A stretch of DNA of 64,000 nt from Deltaproteobacteria bacterium (lineage in GTDB: Bacteria > Desulfobacterota > Desulfobacteria > Desulfobacterales > SpSt-501). This document shows, piece after piece, positions 49,423 to 57,945 of the stretch. A program made the translations under genes and the position numbers. The notes beneath the pieces are model-generated. The model did no database searches, was not told the DNA's origin, and saw only the letters and a list, made by a program, of their open reading frames with translations. The stretch spans positions 1-64,000 of the forward strand of contig JACRCN010000004.1 in the NCBI GenBank assembly GCA_016219005.1. The letters run 5' to 3'. The stretch's first letter is position 1. Every line of letters begins with the position of its first letter.

Positions 49423-50775
49423 ATGACAGCGCCGCGCCGCAATAACGATCATGTGTTTTATAGAAGCCCCAGGAAATTCTATCCGACGGCCGAACGGGCC
49501 GAGGGGATCTACATTTACGACGCCGAGGGTAAGCGATACCTCGACGGGTCCGGTGGGGCGGTTGTGGTGGGCATCGGGCATGGAGTGAAGGAGGTGTCCG
49601 AGGCCATGACCCGCCAGGCGAGCCGGATCGCCTTCGCCCACGGCTCCCAGTTCACCACCGAGGCGGCCATCGAACTGGCCTCCAAACTCGTGCGATTTGC
49701 GCCCGGCGGGCTGACCAAAGTCTACTTTCTATCCGGAGGTTCGGAAGCCATCGAAACCGCCATTAAGATGGCGCGGCAATACCAGATCGAAAGAGGAAAA
49801 CCTTCGAAATACAAAGTCATCTCCAGGTGGACGAGCTACCACGGCAACACCCTGGGGGCGCTGGCGCTTTCCGGCCACACCGGCAGAAGAAGGCACTATC
49901 TTCCGTTGATGCAGCACACTCCGCACATTGCTCCGGCGTATTGTTACCGCTGTCCGTTCGGCCTGCTGCCTGAGCAATGCAGCCTGGAGTGTGCTCACGA
50001 TCTCGAGAAAACGATCCTTTACGAAGGTCCGGATTCGGTTTCCGCATTCCTGGCCGAGCCGATCGTGGGCGCCACTGCCGGGGCCTTGGTGCCGCGAGAC
50101 GGGTATTTCCAGAAGATCAAGGAAATCTGCGACCGTTATGATGTGCTCCTCATTTCCGACGAGGTCATGACCGGGATGGGGAGAACCGGGAAGAATTTCG
50201 GGATGGATCACTGGAACGTCGTGCCGGACATGATCGTAGTCGGCAAGGGTCTCAGCAGCGGTTACACTCCCATCTATTCGGTGATTGTGAAGGCAGCCAT
50301 CCACGACGCCATCAAGGAAGGCTCCGGAACGTTCGTCCATGGGCACACCTACAGCCAGAACCCGCTCTCATCCGCCGTCGCCTCCGCCGTGATGGACTAT
50401 CTTACGAAACATGATCTCGTAAAGAAGTCCGCTCAAATGGGGCAATACCTCCTTGAAGCCCTGCAGCGTCTATACCGCCATGCGTTTGCGGGAGATATTC
50501 GCGGCAGGGGCCTTTTCGCAGGTATTGAGTTCGTCAAAGACCGAAAAACCAAGGCGCCGTTTGACCCGAAGGTCAAACTGAACGCCCTGATTGCCAACCG
50601 TGCCTTTGAAAAAGGCCTCATCACTTACCCGGGCGGAGGGGGTGCCGACGGCGTGAATGGGGACCACCTGCTGCTGGCGCCGCCTTTGATCATCACGGAA
50701 AAGGAAATCGACACAATGGTTTCCATCCTTGACGAGACGTTTGCCGATGTTTCCAGAGAGGTGGGGAAGGCATAG
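49423..50775 (+). CDS. Class III (PLP-dependent) aminotransferase
   Basis: A 450-residue aminotransferase of the omega/beta-amino-acid class. Seen motifs are FLSGGSEAIETAIKMARQY, SYHGNTLGALALSG, LISDEVMTGMGRTG with the Asp that binds the PLP nitrogen, and VVGKGLSSGYTPI with the Schiff-base lysine. A cysteine-rich loop (YCYRCPFG..CSLEC) is known in part of this family. GGGAGAGGGAG precedes ATG 49423. It ends 4 bases before the BKACE gene. Confidence 0.92.
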   Translation: MTAPRRNNDHVFYRSPRKFYPTAERAEGIYIYDAEGKRYLDGSGGAVVVGIGHGVKEVSEAMTRQASRIAFAHGSQFTTEAAIELASKLVRFAPGGLTKVYFLSGGSEAIETAIKMARQYQIERGKPSKYKVISRWTSYHGNTLGALALSGHTGRRRHYLPLMQHTPHIAPAYCYRCPFGLLPEQCSLECAHDLEKTILYEGPDSVSAFLAEPIVGATAGALVPRDGYFQKIKEICDRYDVLLISDEVMTGMGRTGKNFGMDHWNVVPDMIVVGKGLSSGYTPIYSVIVKAAIHDAIKEGSGTFVHGHTYSQNPLSSAVASAVMDYLTKHDLVKKSAQMGQYLLEALQRLYRHAFAGDIRGRGLFAGIEFVKDRKTKAPFDPKVKLNALIANRAFEKGLITYPGGGGADGVNGDHLLLAPPLIITEKEIDTMVSILDETFADVSREVGKA

Positions 50776-50779
50776 ACCA

Positions 50780-51628
50780 ATGGAGAAGCTGATCATCACG
50801 GTTGCGCTGACGGGCAACGTCCCCACCAAGAAAATGAACCCGAACCTGCCGGTCACGGCCGACGAAATCGCCGCCGACGTCCGGCGTTGCCATGACGCGG
50901 GAGCAGTTCTTTTTCACGTGCACGCGCGCGATGCCGGCGAGAAGCCGACCTTGGACATCAATGTGTACAAGAAGAATGCGCGCCGGATCAAAGACCTGGC
51001 ACCGGGGGTCATCGTGCAGTTGTCAACTGGCGCCAGGGCGGGCAAGGATTGGGAGGAACGGGCGCAGCCCGTGCGGCTGCTGCCCGAAATGGGCTCGTTC
51101 ACCACCGGTTCCAATAATCTTCCGGGCATCGTTTACGAAAACTCCCCGGCGTTCATTGAATATCTGGCCAAAGTTTATCAGGAAACAGGGGTGAAGCCGG
51201 AGATCGAAGTGTTTGAGACCGGGATGATCAATAACGCTCATTTCCTGGAGAAAAAGGGATTCATCAAGGCGCCGTTGCACTTCGACTTTGTCTTGGGCGC
51301 TCCCGGTTCGATGCCCGGCACCGTCAAGAACCTGCAGTTTCTGTCCGAGAGCATCCCCCGCGGCTCAACGTGGACTGTGGCGGGAATCGGAAAGGCGGAA
51401 ATCCCGCTTTCAGCAGCCGCGATTGCCATGGGAGGGCACGTGCGGGTGGGGCTGGAGGACAACCTCTACCTGCCTGATGGGTCACGCGCCTCCAACCCCT
51501 TGCTGGTGGAAAAAATCGTGCGCCTTGCCAGGGAAATCGGCCGGGAAATCGCAACCCCCGACGAAGCGCGGTCTGTACTATCGCTGGACCCGGGTCACAA
51601 GGATCGAATTCTAAGTATGCTTAAATGA
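50780..51628 (+). CDS. BKACE-family enzyme (3-keto acid cleavage, PF05853)
   Basis: A 282-residue TIM barrel of the beta-keto acid cleavage enzyme family. The zinc motif is FHVHARDAGEKPT (about 46-58), with the later GGHVRVGLEDNLYLPDG (about 220-236) carrying substrate-binding residues. Members condense a beta-keto acid with acetyl-CoA and cleave it to acetoacetate and a new acyl-CoA (for example Kce of lysine fermentation). It directly follows the aminotransferase (4-base gap), suggesting that a beta-amino acid is first deaminated to a beta-keto acid. Confidence 0.92.
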   Translation: MEKLIITVALTGNVPTKKMNPNLPVTADEIAADVRRCHDAGAVLFHVHARDAGEKPTLDINVYKKNARRIKDLAPGVIVQLSTGARAGKDWEERAQPVRLLPEMGSFTTGSNNLPGIVYENSPAFIEYLAKVYQETGVKPEIEVFETGMINNAHFLEKKGFIKAPLHFDFVLGAPGSMPGTVKNLQFLSESIPRGSTWTVAGIGKAEIPLSAAAIAMGGHVRVGLEDNLYLPDGSRASNPLLVEKIVRLAREIGREIATPDEARSVLSLDPGHKDRILSMLK

Positions 51629-51661
51629 TGATCCGAGTCCCGGGCGGTTAAAAGCATCTTT

Positions 51662-52051
51662 TTAAGCACCTCCTCGGTAACTGGCCACCTCGATCAGATT
51701 CCCGTCCGGATCGCGAAAATAAAAGGACCGCATGCGCCCCCGGGCACCGATTCGGTCGACCGGCCCTTCCTCGATGGGGATCCCGAGCGTGCGGACCTCC
51801 GCCATGGCCTGCTCGAGGCCGGCGGGGGTGATGAAGCACAGATCCGCGGACCCCGGCGTGGGATTTCCGGCCTTGGGCTCGAATTCCCGGCCGACCTGGT
51901 GCAGGTTGATCTTCTGATCGCCGAAGCGCAGAGCAACCCGACCGTTGTCAAACACCTCTTTTTCCATGCCCAGCCCCCGGCGATAGAACTCCACCGTGCG
52001 CTCGATGTCGGCAACGGTCAACACGATGTGGTCGATGAGCGTGATTTTCAT
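51662..52051 (-). CDS. VOC (glyoxalase/dioxygenase-fold) protein
   Basis: A 129-residue protein with two beta-alpha-beta-beta-beta modules. Candidate metal ligands are H8 (LIDHIVLTV) and E near the end (PDGNLIEVASY); a histidine at the start of the second module is replaced (ADLCFITP). The FRDPDGNLIE signature is typical. The substrate is unknown. The next upstream gene, DJ-1/PfpI, is 2 bases away on the same strand. Confidence 0.85.
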   Translation of the reverse strand: MKITLIDHIVLTVADIERTVEFYRRGLGMEKEVFDNGRVALRFGDQKINLHQVGREFEPKAGNPTPGSADLCFITPAGLEQAMAEVRTLGIPIEEGPVDRIGARGRMRSFYFRDPDGNLIEVASYRGGA

Positions 52052-52053
52052 TG

Positions 52054-52674
52054 CTAGACTCTTCGGACATTGGTTTCCGGATACGGATATTCCATATGTT
52101 TCGCCGTGGCGCGGGCGACAGCCTCGCCGCAGTAGCGGGCCACCGCCTTAAGTGCCATGTCGATGCCGGCGGAGATGCCGGCCGAGGTCAGCACCCGGCC
52201 GTCCTCGACCACGTGCTGGCCATATTCCACCGTCACGGACGGAAACGAATCCCGCATCCAGTCTAAAGACTTCCAGTGGGTCGTGGCGTGCCGGCCGTCG
52301 AGCAGGCCGGCAAACCCCAGCAGCATCGATCCCGTGCACACCGCGGTCAGGGTCTCGACCTGCGCCGCGCGGGCTTTCAGCCAGTCCAGCATCACCGGGT
52401 TCTTGAGTTCCCGGCGTGTGCCCCAGCCTCCGGGTACCACCAGGATGTCAAGCTTGGGGCAAGCCTGGAATGCATGGTCCGGGATGACCCTCAATCCGCC
52501 GCTAGCGACGATCGGAGCGCTCTTCTCGGCGACCAGCCGCACCTCGAATGGCGACGGCTCCTCCCGGCGTTTCTCCTCGTCGATCCTCGCAGCGGAAAAA
52601 ACTTCGAAAGGTCCGCAGAAGTCCAGAACTTCCACATCGTCGAATATCACTATTCCCACCCGCTTTTGTTGCAT
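52054..52674 (-). CDS. DJ-1/PfpI-family protein (isonitrile hydratase-like)
   Basis: A 206-residue protein of the class I glutamine amidotransferase-like superfamily. The nucleophile elbow reads TAVCTGSMLLG (about 113-123), with a conserved acidic residue in FDDVEVLDFCGPFEVF and a following HATTHWKSL. This combination is typical of isonitrile hydratase/AraC-N-domain-like members. With the VOC gene it may form a detoxification pair. Confidence 0.85.
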   Translation of the reverse strand: MQQKRVGIVIFDDVEVLDFCGPFEVFSAARIDEEKRREEPSPFEVRLVAEKSAPIVASGGLRVIPDHAFQACPKLDILVVPGGWGTRRELKNPVMLDWLKARAAQVETLTAVCTGSMLLGFAGLLDGRHATTHWKSLDWMRDSFPSVTVEYGQHVVEDGRVLTSAGISAGIDMALKAVARYCGEAVARATAKHMEYPYPETNVRRV

Positions 52675-52829
52675 CAGTGTACCTCCCCGCGATCATTCTT
52701 ATCTCTGCTCCGACTCTCGATCTTGGCCCGGTGCAGCCAAGCGAGTGCGGATGAAAACATGCGAATGGCATCTCCAAGAAAATTAAGGGGGTTGGAGTCG
52801 CACGATAACTAACTGGCTTATTTAGTTGT

Positions 52830-53657
52830 TTAATACAGCCAATCGACCTTCGGCGGTTTGCGCGGCGCCAGGCGCTGGTAGCGGAATTTGGGATAGCCGA
52901 CCATCATCGCCCCGAAGGCCTTGTGCTTCGCCGGCAGCTTCAGCGCCTCGAACAGGGGCGGATGGGCGTTGACCGCCGAGTAGAGATAGCCGGCCCAGCA
53001 GGTTCCCAGGCCGAGCACAGGGGCATAGAGCTCGAGGTAGCTCAGGGCCAGGGCCGTGTCCTCGGCGCCGAAACCCCAGTTCTTGTCGGCGTGGGCCACG
53101 ATCACGTGCGGCGCGCTCCGGCAGACCCGCTCAAAGCCCATGTCCCAGGCGGCGACCACCCGGGTAAAGGAGAGCAGCGCCGCCACCTTGGGCTTTTCCG
53201 CGATGAACCCGCGCATGTAGTCGATCGCAAGCCCCGCCAGGCGCCGCACCTCGGCCGGGCTTTCCACGACGGTCCAGTGCCAGGGCTGGCTGTTCTTGGC
53301 CGAGGGGGCATGGCAGGCCATCTCCAGGAGCTTTTCCAGCTTGGCCCGCTCGACGGGCTTCTCTTTAAAGGTGCGGATCGAGCGCCGGCTGCGCAGAAAC
53401 TGTTCGGCCTGCCCGCGGCTGAGCTGCAGATCCTTCACGGCCGGCGGGCACTGCTCCGGGCTCAGCCAGTCCAACCTGAAGGCGCCCGTGGGGCAGACCG
53501 CAACGCAGTGCCCGCATTGGATGCAGAAGGAAGTGAAATCGTCCTCCGGCACCGGCAGGCCTTCCCTGGCATCCAGGCGGATGATGCGCGCCGGACACTC
53601 CTCCACACACAGCCCGTCCCGATTGCATTTTTCAGGGTCAATCGCAAAGGGTCTCAT
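52830..53657 (-). CDS. Nitroreductase with N-terminal ferredoxin domain
   Basis: A 275-residue protein. The first ~60 residues hold two [4Fe-4S] motifs (CNRDGLCVEECP and CIQCGHCVAVCP). The remainder is a FMN nitroreductase domain (RRSIRTFKEKPV about 90-101; ACHAPSAKNSQPWHWTVV). The electron donor is probably ferredoxin or the fused clusters. ATG 53657 has AGGAGG upstream, so the longer form to 53696 is less likely. Confidence 0.88.
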   Translation of the reverse strand: MRPFAIDPEKCNRDGLCVEECPARIIRLDAREGLPVPEDDFTSFCIQCGHCVAVCPTGAFRLDWLSPEQCPPAVKDLQLSRGQAEQFLRSRRSIRTFKEKPVERAKLEKLLEMACHAPSAKNSQPWHWTVVESPAEVRRLAGLAIDYMRGFIAEKPKVAALLSFTRVVAAWDMGFERVCRSAPHVIVAHADKNWGFGAEDTALALSYLELYAPVLGLGTCWAGYLYSAVNAHPPLFEALKLPAKHKAFGAMMVGYPKFRYQRLAPRKPPKVDWLY

Positions 53658-53802
53658 CCCGGTCCTCCTGTCTGTCGTTCCATTATCCGTTTTCAACGAT
53701 CTTTACAATAACTATGCCTTTTCACGTCCGATCGCAGGCTGACCGGGGCAGCGAGCAGGTTGCTCCGGCAAGGAAGGCATACCGCAGCCGCCCGAGGCCG
53801 GT

Positions 53803-53830
53803 TTGACATTATTCGCAACCGGGTTACTTT
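53803..53830 (+). promoter_or_regulatory. Promoter of the CBS-domain gene
   Basis: TTGACA (53803-53808) and TACTTT (53825-53830) with a 16-base spacer, about 33 bases before the start codon. The -10 is weak. Confidence 0.4.
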
Positions 53831-53862
53831 TTACTCAACGTTAACCGCCGGAGGGAGAGCAT

Positions 53863-54342
53863 ATGAAAACCGCGGGAGATATCCTCAACGACAAGAAGCG
53901 GGACATGATCACGGTGCGGCCGGAGCAGACCATCCGGGAAGCGCTGGAAAGCATGCAGGTAAACCGCATCGGCGCCATACTGGTCAAGCGGGCGGACAAG
54001 ATCGTTGGCATCTGGACCGAGCGCGACCTCGCCCGCGGGATCCTCAAACGCGGGTTCGATATCGACACCGCCAGAGTCGAAGACCACATGACCACCCGGC
54101 TCTACACCACACCGGACGACACCCCGCTGTTGAAGCTTCAGGAGATGTTCCTGGGGCTTTTCATACGCCACATCCTGATCACCCAGCGGCGCAAGACCAT
54201 CGGCCTTCTGTCCATTGGCGATGTGATGCGCGCAAGCCTCCTCGAAAAGGACACCCAGATCAGGGACCTCACCGCCATGGCCGGCTGGGAATACTACGAA
54301 AACTGGGGGTGGGACCGGAAATTGAAGCCCCCCAAGAAATAG
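53863..54342 (+). CDS. Tandem CBS-domain protein
   Basis: A 159-residue protein made almost entirely of two CBS motifs (about 5-62 and 70-125), such as VNRIGAILVKRADKIVGIWT and HILITQRRKTIGLLSIGDVM. Such stand-alone pairs bind adenine nucleotides as energy sensors. GGAGGGAG precedes the ATG. Its partner is unknown. It is upstream of the nuo operon, which has its own promoter. Confidence 0.88.
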   Translation: MKTAGDILNDKKRDMITVRPEQTIREALESMQVNRIGAILVKRADKIVGIWTERDLARGILKRGFDIDTARVEDHMTTRLYTTPDDTPLLKLQEMFLGLFIRHILITQRRKTIGLLSIGDVMRASLLEKDTQIRDLTAMAGWEYYENWGWDRKLKPPKK

Positions 54343-54389
54343 CGGCAGCGTGCGGATAAAAACACAGGGCTTCCAAGGTGTCCTTTGTG

Positions 54390-54453
54390 TTGACAATCAT
54401 GCTGCTCTGATTCTATGTATAGCGGAGCGACCGGAATCCGGCTGCTCCGCTAT
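54390..54453 (+). promoter_or_regulatory. nuo operon promoter and leader hairpin
   Basis: TTGACA (54390-54395) and TATGTA (54414-54419) are spaced by 18 bases. The leader then has ATAGCGGAGC (54419-54428) pairing with GCTCCGCTAT (54444-54453), a 10-base stem just before nuoA. No terminator T-run follows, so an operator or mRNA element is possible. Confidence 0.5.
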
Positions 54454-54477
54454 CGGTTTTGCTCGCTCGGAGCCTAG

Positions 54478-54888
54478 ATGCATCCCCTGTCCGCCGTGCC
54501 CTGGTATTCACCCTGGGAAGCCGGGCTCTTCAGCCTGGGGCTCTTCACCGTGCTTTGCCTGGGGTTCATCATCGCCATGCTGATGGTATCTTCCTGGATC
54601 GGGGAACGGCGCTATTCCAGGGAAAAAATGCGCCCCTACGAGTGCGGCGTGATTCCCACCGGCACGGCCCGGCTGCGCTACCCCGTGCCGTTCTACCTCG
54701 TGGCTATCTTTTTTCTCCTCTTCGACATCGAGGGCGCCTTCATCTTTGCCTGGGCGGTTTCCTTCCGCGACCTGGGCTGGCAGGGCTGGCTTGAAATCCT
54801 GTTCTTCATCGTGATGCAGATGCTGGGGCTAGTCTACGTGTGGAAAAAGGGGGGGCTCGAGTGGGGGCCGATGCGGAAAAGGGTTTAA
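54478..54888 (+). CDS. nuoA: NADH-quinone oxidoreductase subunit A
   Basis: A 136-residue protein with three membrane helices. The conserved loop [13 protein letters not shown] (about 50-62) holds the cysteine exposed in the deactive state of complex [21 protein letters not shown] is the second-helix signature with the conserved acidic residues. It is the first gene of the operon. The 3' end overlaps the nuoBCD start. Confidence 0.95.
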   Translation: MHPLSAVPWYSPWEAGLFSLGLFTVLCLGFIIAMLMVSSWIGERRYSREKMRPYECGVIPTGTARLRYPVPFYLVAIFFLLFDIEGAFIFAWAVSFRDLGWQGWLEILFFIVMQMLGLVYVWKKGGLEWGPMRKRV

Positions 54889-57251
54889 GCGGGCGGCTGC
54901 TCACCAGCGCTGACCTGTTACTCAACTGGGCGCGCCAGTACAGCCTGTGGCCCATGTTCTTCGGGCTTTCATGCTGTTTCGTGGAGGAGGCCGCCGTTTT
55001 CACCGCACGCTACGACATGGCGCGCTTCGGCGCGGAGGTCCTGCGGCCTTCCCCGCGCCAGTCCGACCTGCTCATCACCTCCGGTACCATCTTCAAGAAA
55101 ATCGCACCGGTGATCCTGCGGCTCTACGAACAGATGCCCGAGCCCAAGTGGGTGATCTCCATGGGCTCCTGTTCCAACTGCGGCGGCATGTACGACGCCT
55201 ACAGCGTTGTGCAGGGCATCGACCAGATCCTGCCGGTCGACGTCTACATCCCAGGCTGCCCGCCCCGGCCGGAGGCGGTCCTGCAGGGCCTGGTGCTGCT
55301 TCAGAAAAAGATCATGGCCGAGGAGCGGCCCACCCGGGCGGTCCTGCGCCTTGAAGGCGGCACCCAGGGGAGCCGCCGGCCCATCCTCGTCGACGGCCGG
55401 ACCAAGTCCCGCGATCCGCGCGGCCCCGGTATGGAAGGCATCGCCATCCGCGGCACCTCCGACACACCGCCGCATTTTGCCGACAGCCGCTCGGACCTCA
55501 TGTGGACGCCTCCGGCCCGGCAAATCGTTTTCAACGTCACCGAAAACGAATTGTCGCATTCCCTGACCGAGCGCTTCGGCGATGCCGTGCGACCGGAGCC
55601 GCACCCCGCCGATATGCCGACCTTCCAGGTAGAGGCCGGTCAGGTCAAGGAGGTCCTGCATCATCTCAAGCACGAGGCCGCCCCGCGCTTCCAACGATTG
55701 GAGGACCTGACCGCCGTCGACGAATCGGCCCGCCGCGAGCGCAGCGGCACCCCGGATTTTACCCTGGTCTACCACCTGCTCGCCTTCGATCCGCCCACCC
55801 GGGTGCGGCTGAAGGTGCCGCTGCGCGGAACGGAGCCCACCGCCGCCAGCATCACCGACATCTGGCCCTCCGCCAACTGGTACGAGCGCGAGGTCTATGA
55901 CCTCATGGGCGTGCGCTTCGAAGGCCACCCGAACCTGCGGCGGCTGATCATGCCGCAGGACTGGGATGGGCACCCTCTGCGCAAGAACCATCCCGGCCGC
56001 GCCACCGAGATGGCCCCTTACACGCTGGCGGATGCGCAAAGGCACCAGCCGGCGGACGCCGGCGTCTACCGGAAGGGGCCGGGCGACGAGCATCGCTTGG
56101 TCCTCAACCTCGGACCGCACCACGTGAGCACCCACGGCCTGATCCGTTACATCGTCACCCTGGACGGTGAAGAGATCACGGGGATGGACCTCGACATCGG
56201 CTACCACCACCGCGCGGTGGAGAAGATCGGCGAGCGCCAGACCTGGCACCAGTTCATCCCTTACACGGACCGCGTGGACTACCTGGCCGGGGCCGCCAAC
56301 AACCTGCCGTACGTCCGGGCCGTCGAGACCCTGGCGGGTATCAAGGTCCCGGACCGGGCCCAGATGATCCGGGTCCTGCTGAGCGAACTCTTCCGGCTGA
56401 GCAACCACCTGGTGTGGTTTTCCACCTACGCCCACGACGTCGGTGCCATGAGCCCGACCTTCTACGCCTTCCGCGAGCGCGAGATGATCCTGGACATCGT
56501 GGAGCTCATCACCGGCGGCCGTCTGCACTCGTCCTGGTTCCGCATCGGCGGTGTGGCGGAGGACCTGCCCGAGGGCTGGAAGGAGGCGGTGGATCGTTTC
56601 GTAAGGATTTTTCCCCAGCGCCTGGACGAATACGAGACGCTCACCCGCAAAAACCCCATCTTCAAGGCGCGCACCCAGGGCATCGGCCGCATCACGCTGG
56701 AGGATGCGATCGACTGGGGTGTTACCGGGCCGAACCTGCGCGCCTGCGGCCTGGAGTGGGACCTGCGCAAGAAATTCCCCTATTCGGGCTACGATCAGTT
56801 CGAGTTCGAGGTGCCGACCGCCGTGGCCGGCGACTGCTACGCGCGCTACCTCGTGCGCGTGGAGGAAATGCGCCAGAGCATCCGGATCATCGCACAGGCG
56901 GCCGACAACATGCCGGCCGGCCGCACCATCACCGACGATTACCGTTACGTGATCCCCAAGCGCGGGGACATGCTGAATGACATCGAGAGCCTGATCCACC
57001 ACTTCGTCAACGTCACCCGCGGCATGAAGATCCCCCGCGGCGATGCCTATGCCGCCTGCGAGATCCCCCGCGGCGAGCAGGGCTATTACGTGGTGAGCGA
57101 CGGCCTCGGCCACCCCTACCGCCTGCGGGTGCGCGGGCCGGGGTTTGCCAACGTGCAGGTGATGCCGATCCTGGCCCGGGGCGAGACCATCGCCGATCTC
57201 ATTGCGATCATCGGCTCGGTGGACTATATCCTGCCGGACATCGACCGGTGA
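54861..57251 (+). CDS. nuoBCD: NADH-quinone oxidoreductase fused subunit B/C/D
   Basis: A single 796-residue chain. NuoB (about 15-160): the N2 cluster ligands are in [19 protein letters not shown] and [10 protein letters not shown]. NuoC (about 215-385): [20 protein letters not shown]. NuoD (about 405-796): [13 protein letters not shown], the quinone-site histidine region, and the C-terminal [19 protein letters not shown]. No stop or frameshift separates them. C-D fusion is common in enterobacteria; a three-way B-C-D fusion is rare. GTG 54861 has AAAGGGGGG upstream; GTG 54840 is the alternative. It overlaps nuoA. Confidence 0.93.
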   Translation: MGADAEKGLSGRLLTSADLLLNWARQYSLWPMFFGLSCCFVEEAAVFTARYDMARFGAEVLRPSPRQSDLLITSGTIFKKIAPVILRLYEQMPEPKWVISMGSCSNCGGMYDAYSVVQGIDQILPVDVYIPGCPPRPEAVLQGLVLLQKKIMAEERPTRAVLRLEGGTQGSRRPILVDGRTKSRDPRGPGMEGIAIRGTSDTPPHFADSRSDLMWTPPARQIVFNVTENELSHSLTERFGDAVRPEPHPADMPTFQVEAGQVKEVLHHLKHEAAPRFQRLEDLTAVDESARRERSGTPDFTLVYHLLAFDPPTRVRLKVPLRGTEPTAASITDIWPSANWYEREVYDLMGVRFEGHPNLRRLIMPQDWDGHPLRKNHPGRATEMAPYTLADAQRHQPADAGVYRKGPGDEHRLVLNLGPHHVSTHGLIRYIVTLDGEEITGMDLDIGYHHRAVEKIGERQTWHQFIPYTDRVDYLAGAANNLPYVRAVETLAGIKVPDRAQMIRVLLSELFRLSNHLVWFSTYAHDVGAMSPTFYAFREREMILDIVELITGGRLHSSWFRIGGVAEDLPEGWKEAVDRFVRIFPQRLDEYETLTRKNPIFKARTQGIGRITLEDAIDWGVTGPNLRACGLEWDLRKKFPYSGYDQFEFEVPTAVAGDCYARYLVRVEEMRQSIRIIAQAADNMPAGRTITDDYRYVIPKRGDMLNDIESLIHHFVNVTRGMKIPRGDAYAACEIPRGEQGYYVVSDGLGHPYRLRVRGPGFANVQVMPILARGETIADLIAIIGSVDYILPDIDR

Positions 57252-57253
57252 GG

Positions 57254-57378
57254 GATGGCTGTGTTGAAAACCCAAGCGCTGCGTTGCGTTCCATCCCGGC
57301 TTCGCTGCGGCGTACTGGCGGCACGCCGCGCTCTGTGGGATTCGCGCGCCTTGATCTTGGGCTTTGAACGCAACCATC
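57254..57378. repeat. MITE-like inverted-repeat element inside the nuo operon
   Basis: The left arm (57254-57276, GATGGCTGTGTTGAAAACCC and on) pairs with the right arm (57356-57378) at 19 of 23 positions. The arms share GGCTG..TTGAAAA with the 137-277 element. It fills the nuoBCD-nuoE gap and may form a long hairpin in the operon mRNA. Confidence 0.55.
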
Positions 57379-57413
57379 TATCCGCGAATTCTTAAACGAC
57401 AACTCGGTGTTGG

Positions 57414-57938
57414 ATGTTACCGAAAGAGATCAAAGACCGGCTGGAAGCCGAAATCAGGCACGTCGAGCACCCGCGGGAGCTGGCGGTGGACGTGATGTTC
57501 GCGGTCCAGGAGCACTACGGCTACCTGAGCGACGCGGCGCTCGCCGAGGCGGCCGCCCTGCTGGGCATGACGCCGCTCGAGCTGGACGAGCTCGCCACCT
57601 TTTACACCTTCACCTTCCGGGAGCCGGTGGGAAAATACGTCATCCACGTGTGCGACAGCGTCGTGTGCTGGATGAACGGGTACGCGTCGGTCCGGGACTA
57701 CCTGTGCCGCCGGCTTTCGATCGGGATGGGAGAGACCACGGCCGATGGGCTCTTTACCCTGCTGCCGGTCTGCTGTATCGGCTATTGCGACCGCTCGCCG
57801 GCCATGCTGGTCAACCGGCGGGTCCACGGCGAGCTGACGCCGGAGAAGATCGACGGGATCCTGGCAAAATTGAGAAGGGAAGCCGAGTCGGGGGCCGAGC
57901 GTCCGAAGGTTCAAGGGGTCGACGCAATCACGGGATGA
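57414..57938 (+). CDS. nuoE: NADH-quinone oxidoreductase subunit E
   Basis: A 174-residue thioredoxin-fold [2Fe-2S] subunit (cluster N1a). Ligands are in VCDSVVC (about 79-85) and VCCIGYCDRSP (about 118-128). The final ~10 residues (KVQGVDAITG) are encoded by a copy of the TTCAAGGGGTCGA repeat, so the repeat seems to have extended the C-terminus. It is part of the NADH-oxidising module with NuoF and NuoG. Confidence 0.92.
   Translation: MLPKEIKDRLEAEIRHVEHPRELAVDVMFAVQEHYGYLSDAALAEAAALLGMTPLELDELATFYTFTFREPVGKYVIHVCDSVVCWMNGYASVRDYLCRRLSIGMGETTADGLFTLLPVCCIGYCDRSPAMLVNRRVHGELTPEKIDGILAKLRREAESGAERPKVQGVDAITG
57911..57922. repeat. TTCAAGGGGTCGA repeat inside the nuoE 3' end
   Basis: TCAAGGGGTCGA matches the cores at 8438, 16011 and 16065. 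It is translated as the last residues of NuoE. Its position shows this repeat can enter coding sequence. Confidence 0.45.
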
Positions 57939-57945
57939 TCGGATT

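Noticed and set aside
54969-57377. 802-codon minus-strand open frame opposite nuoBCD
   Set aside because: It is an antisense shadow of the nuoBCD gene caused by high GC at third positions.
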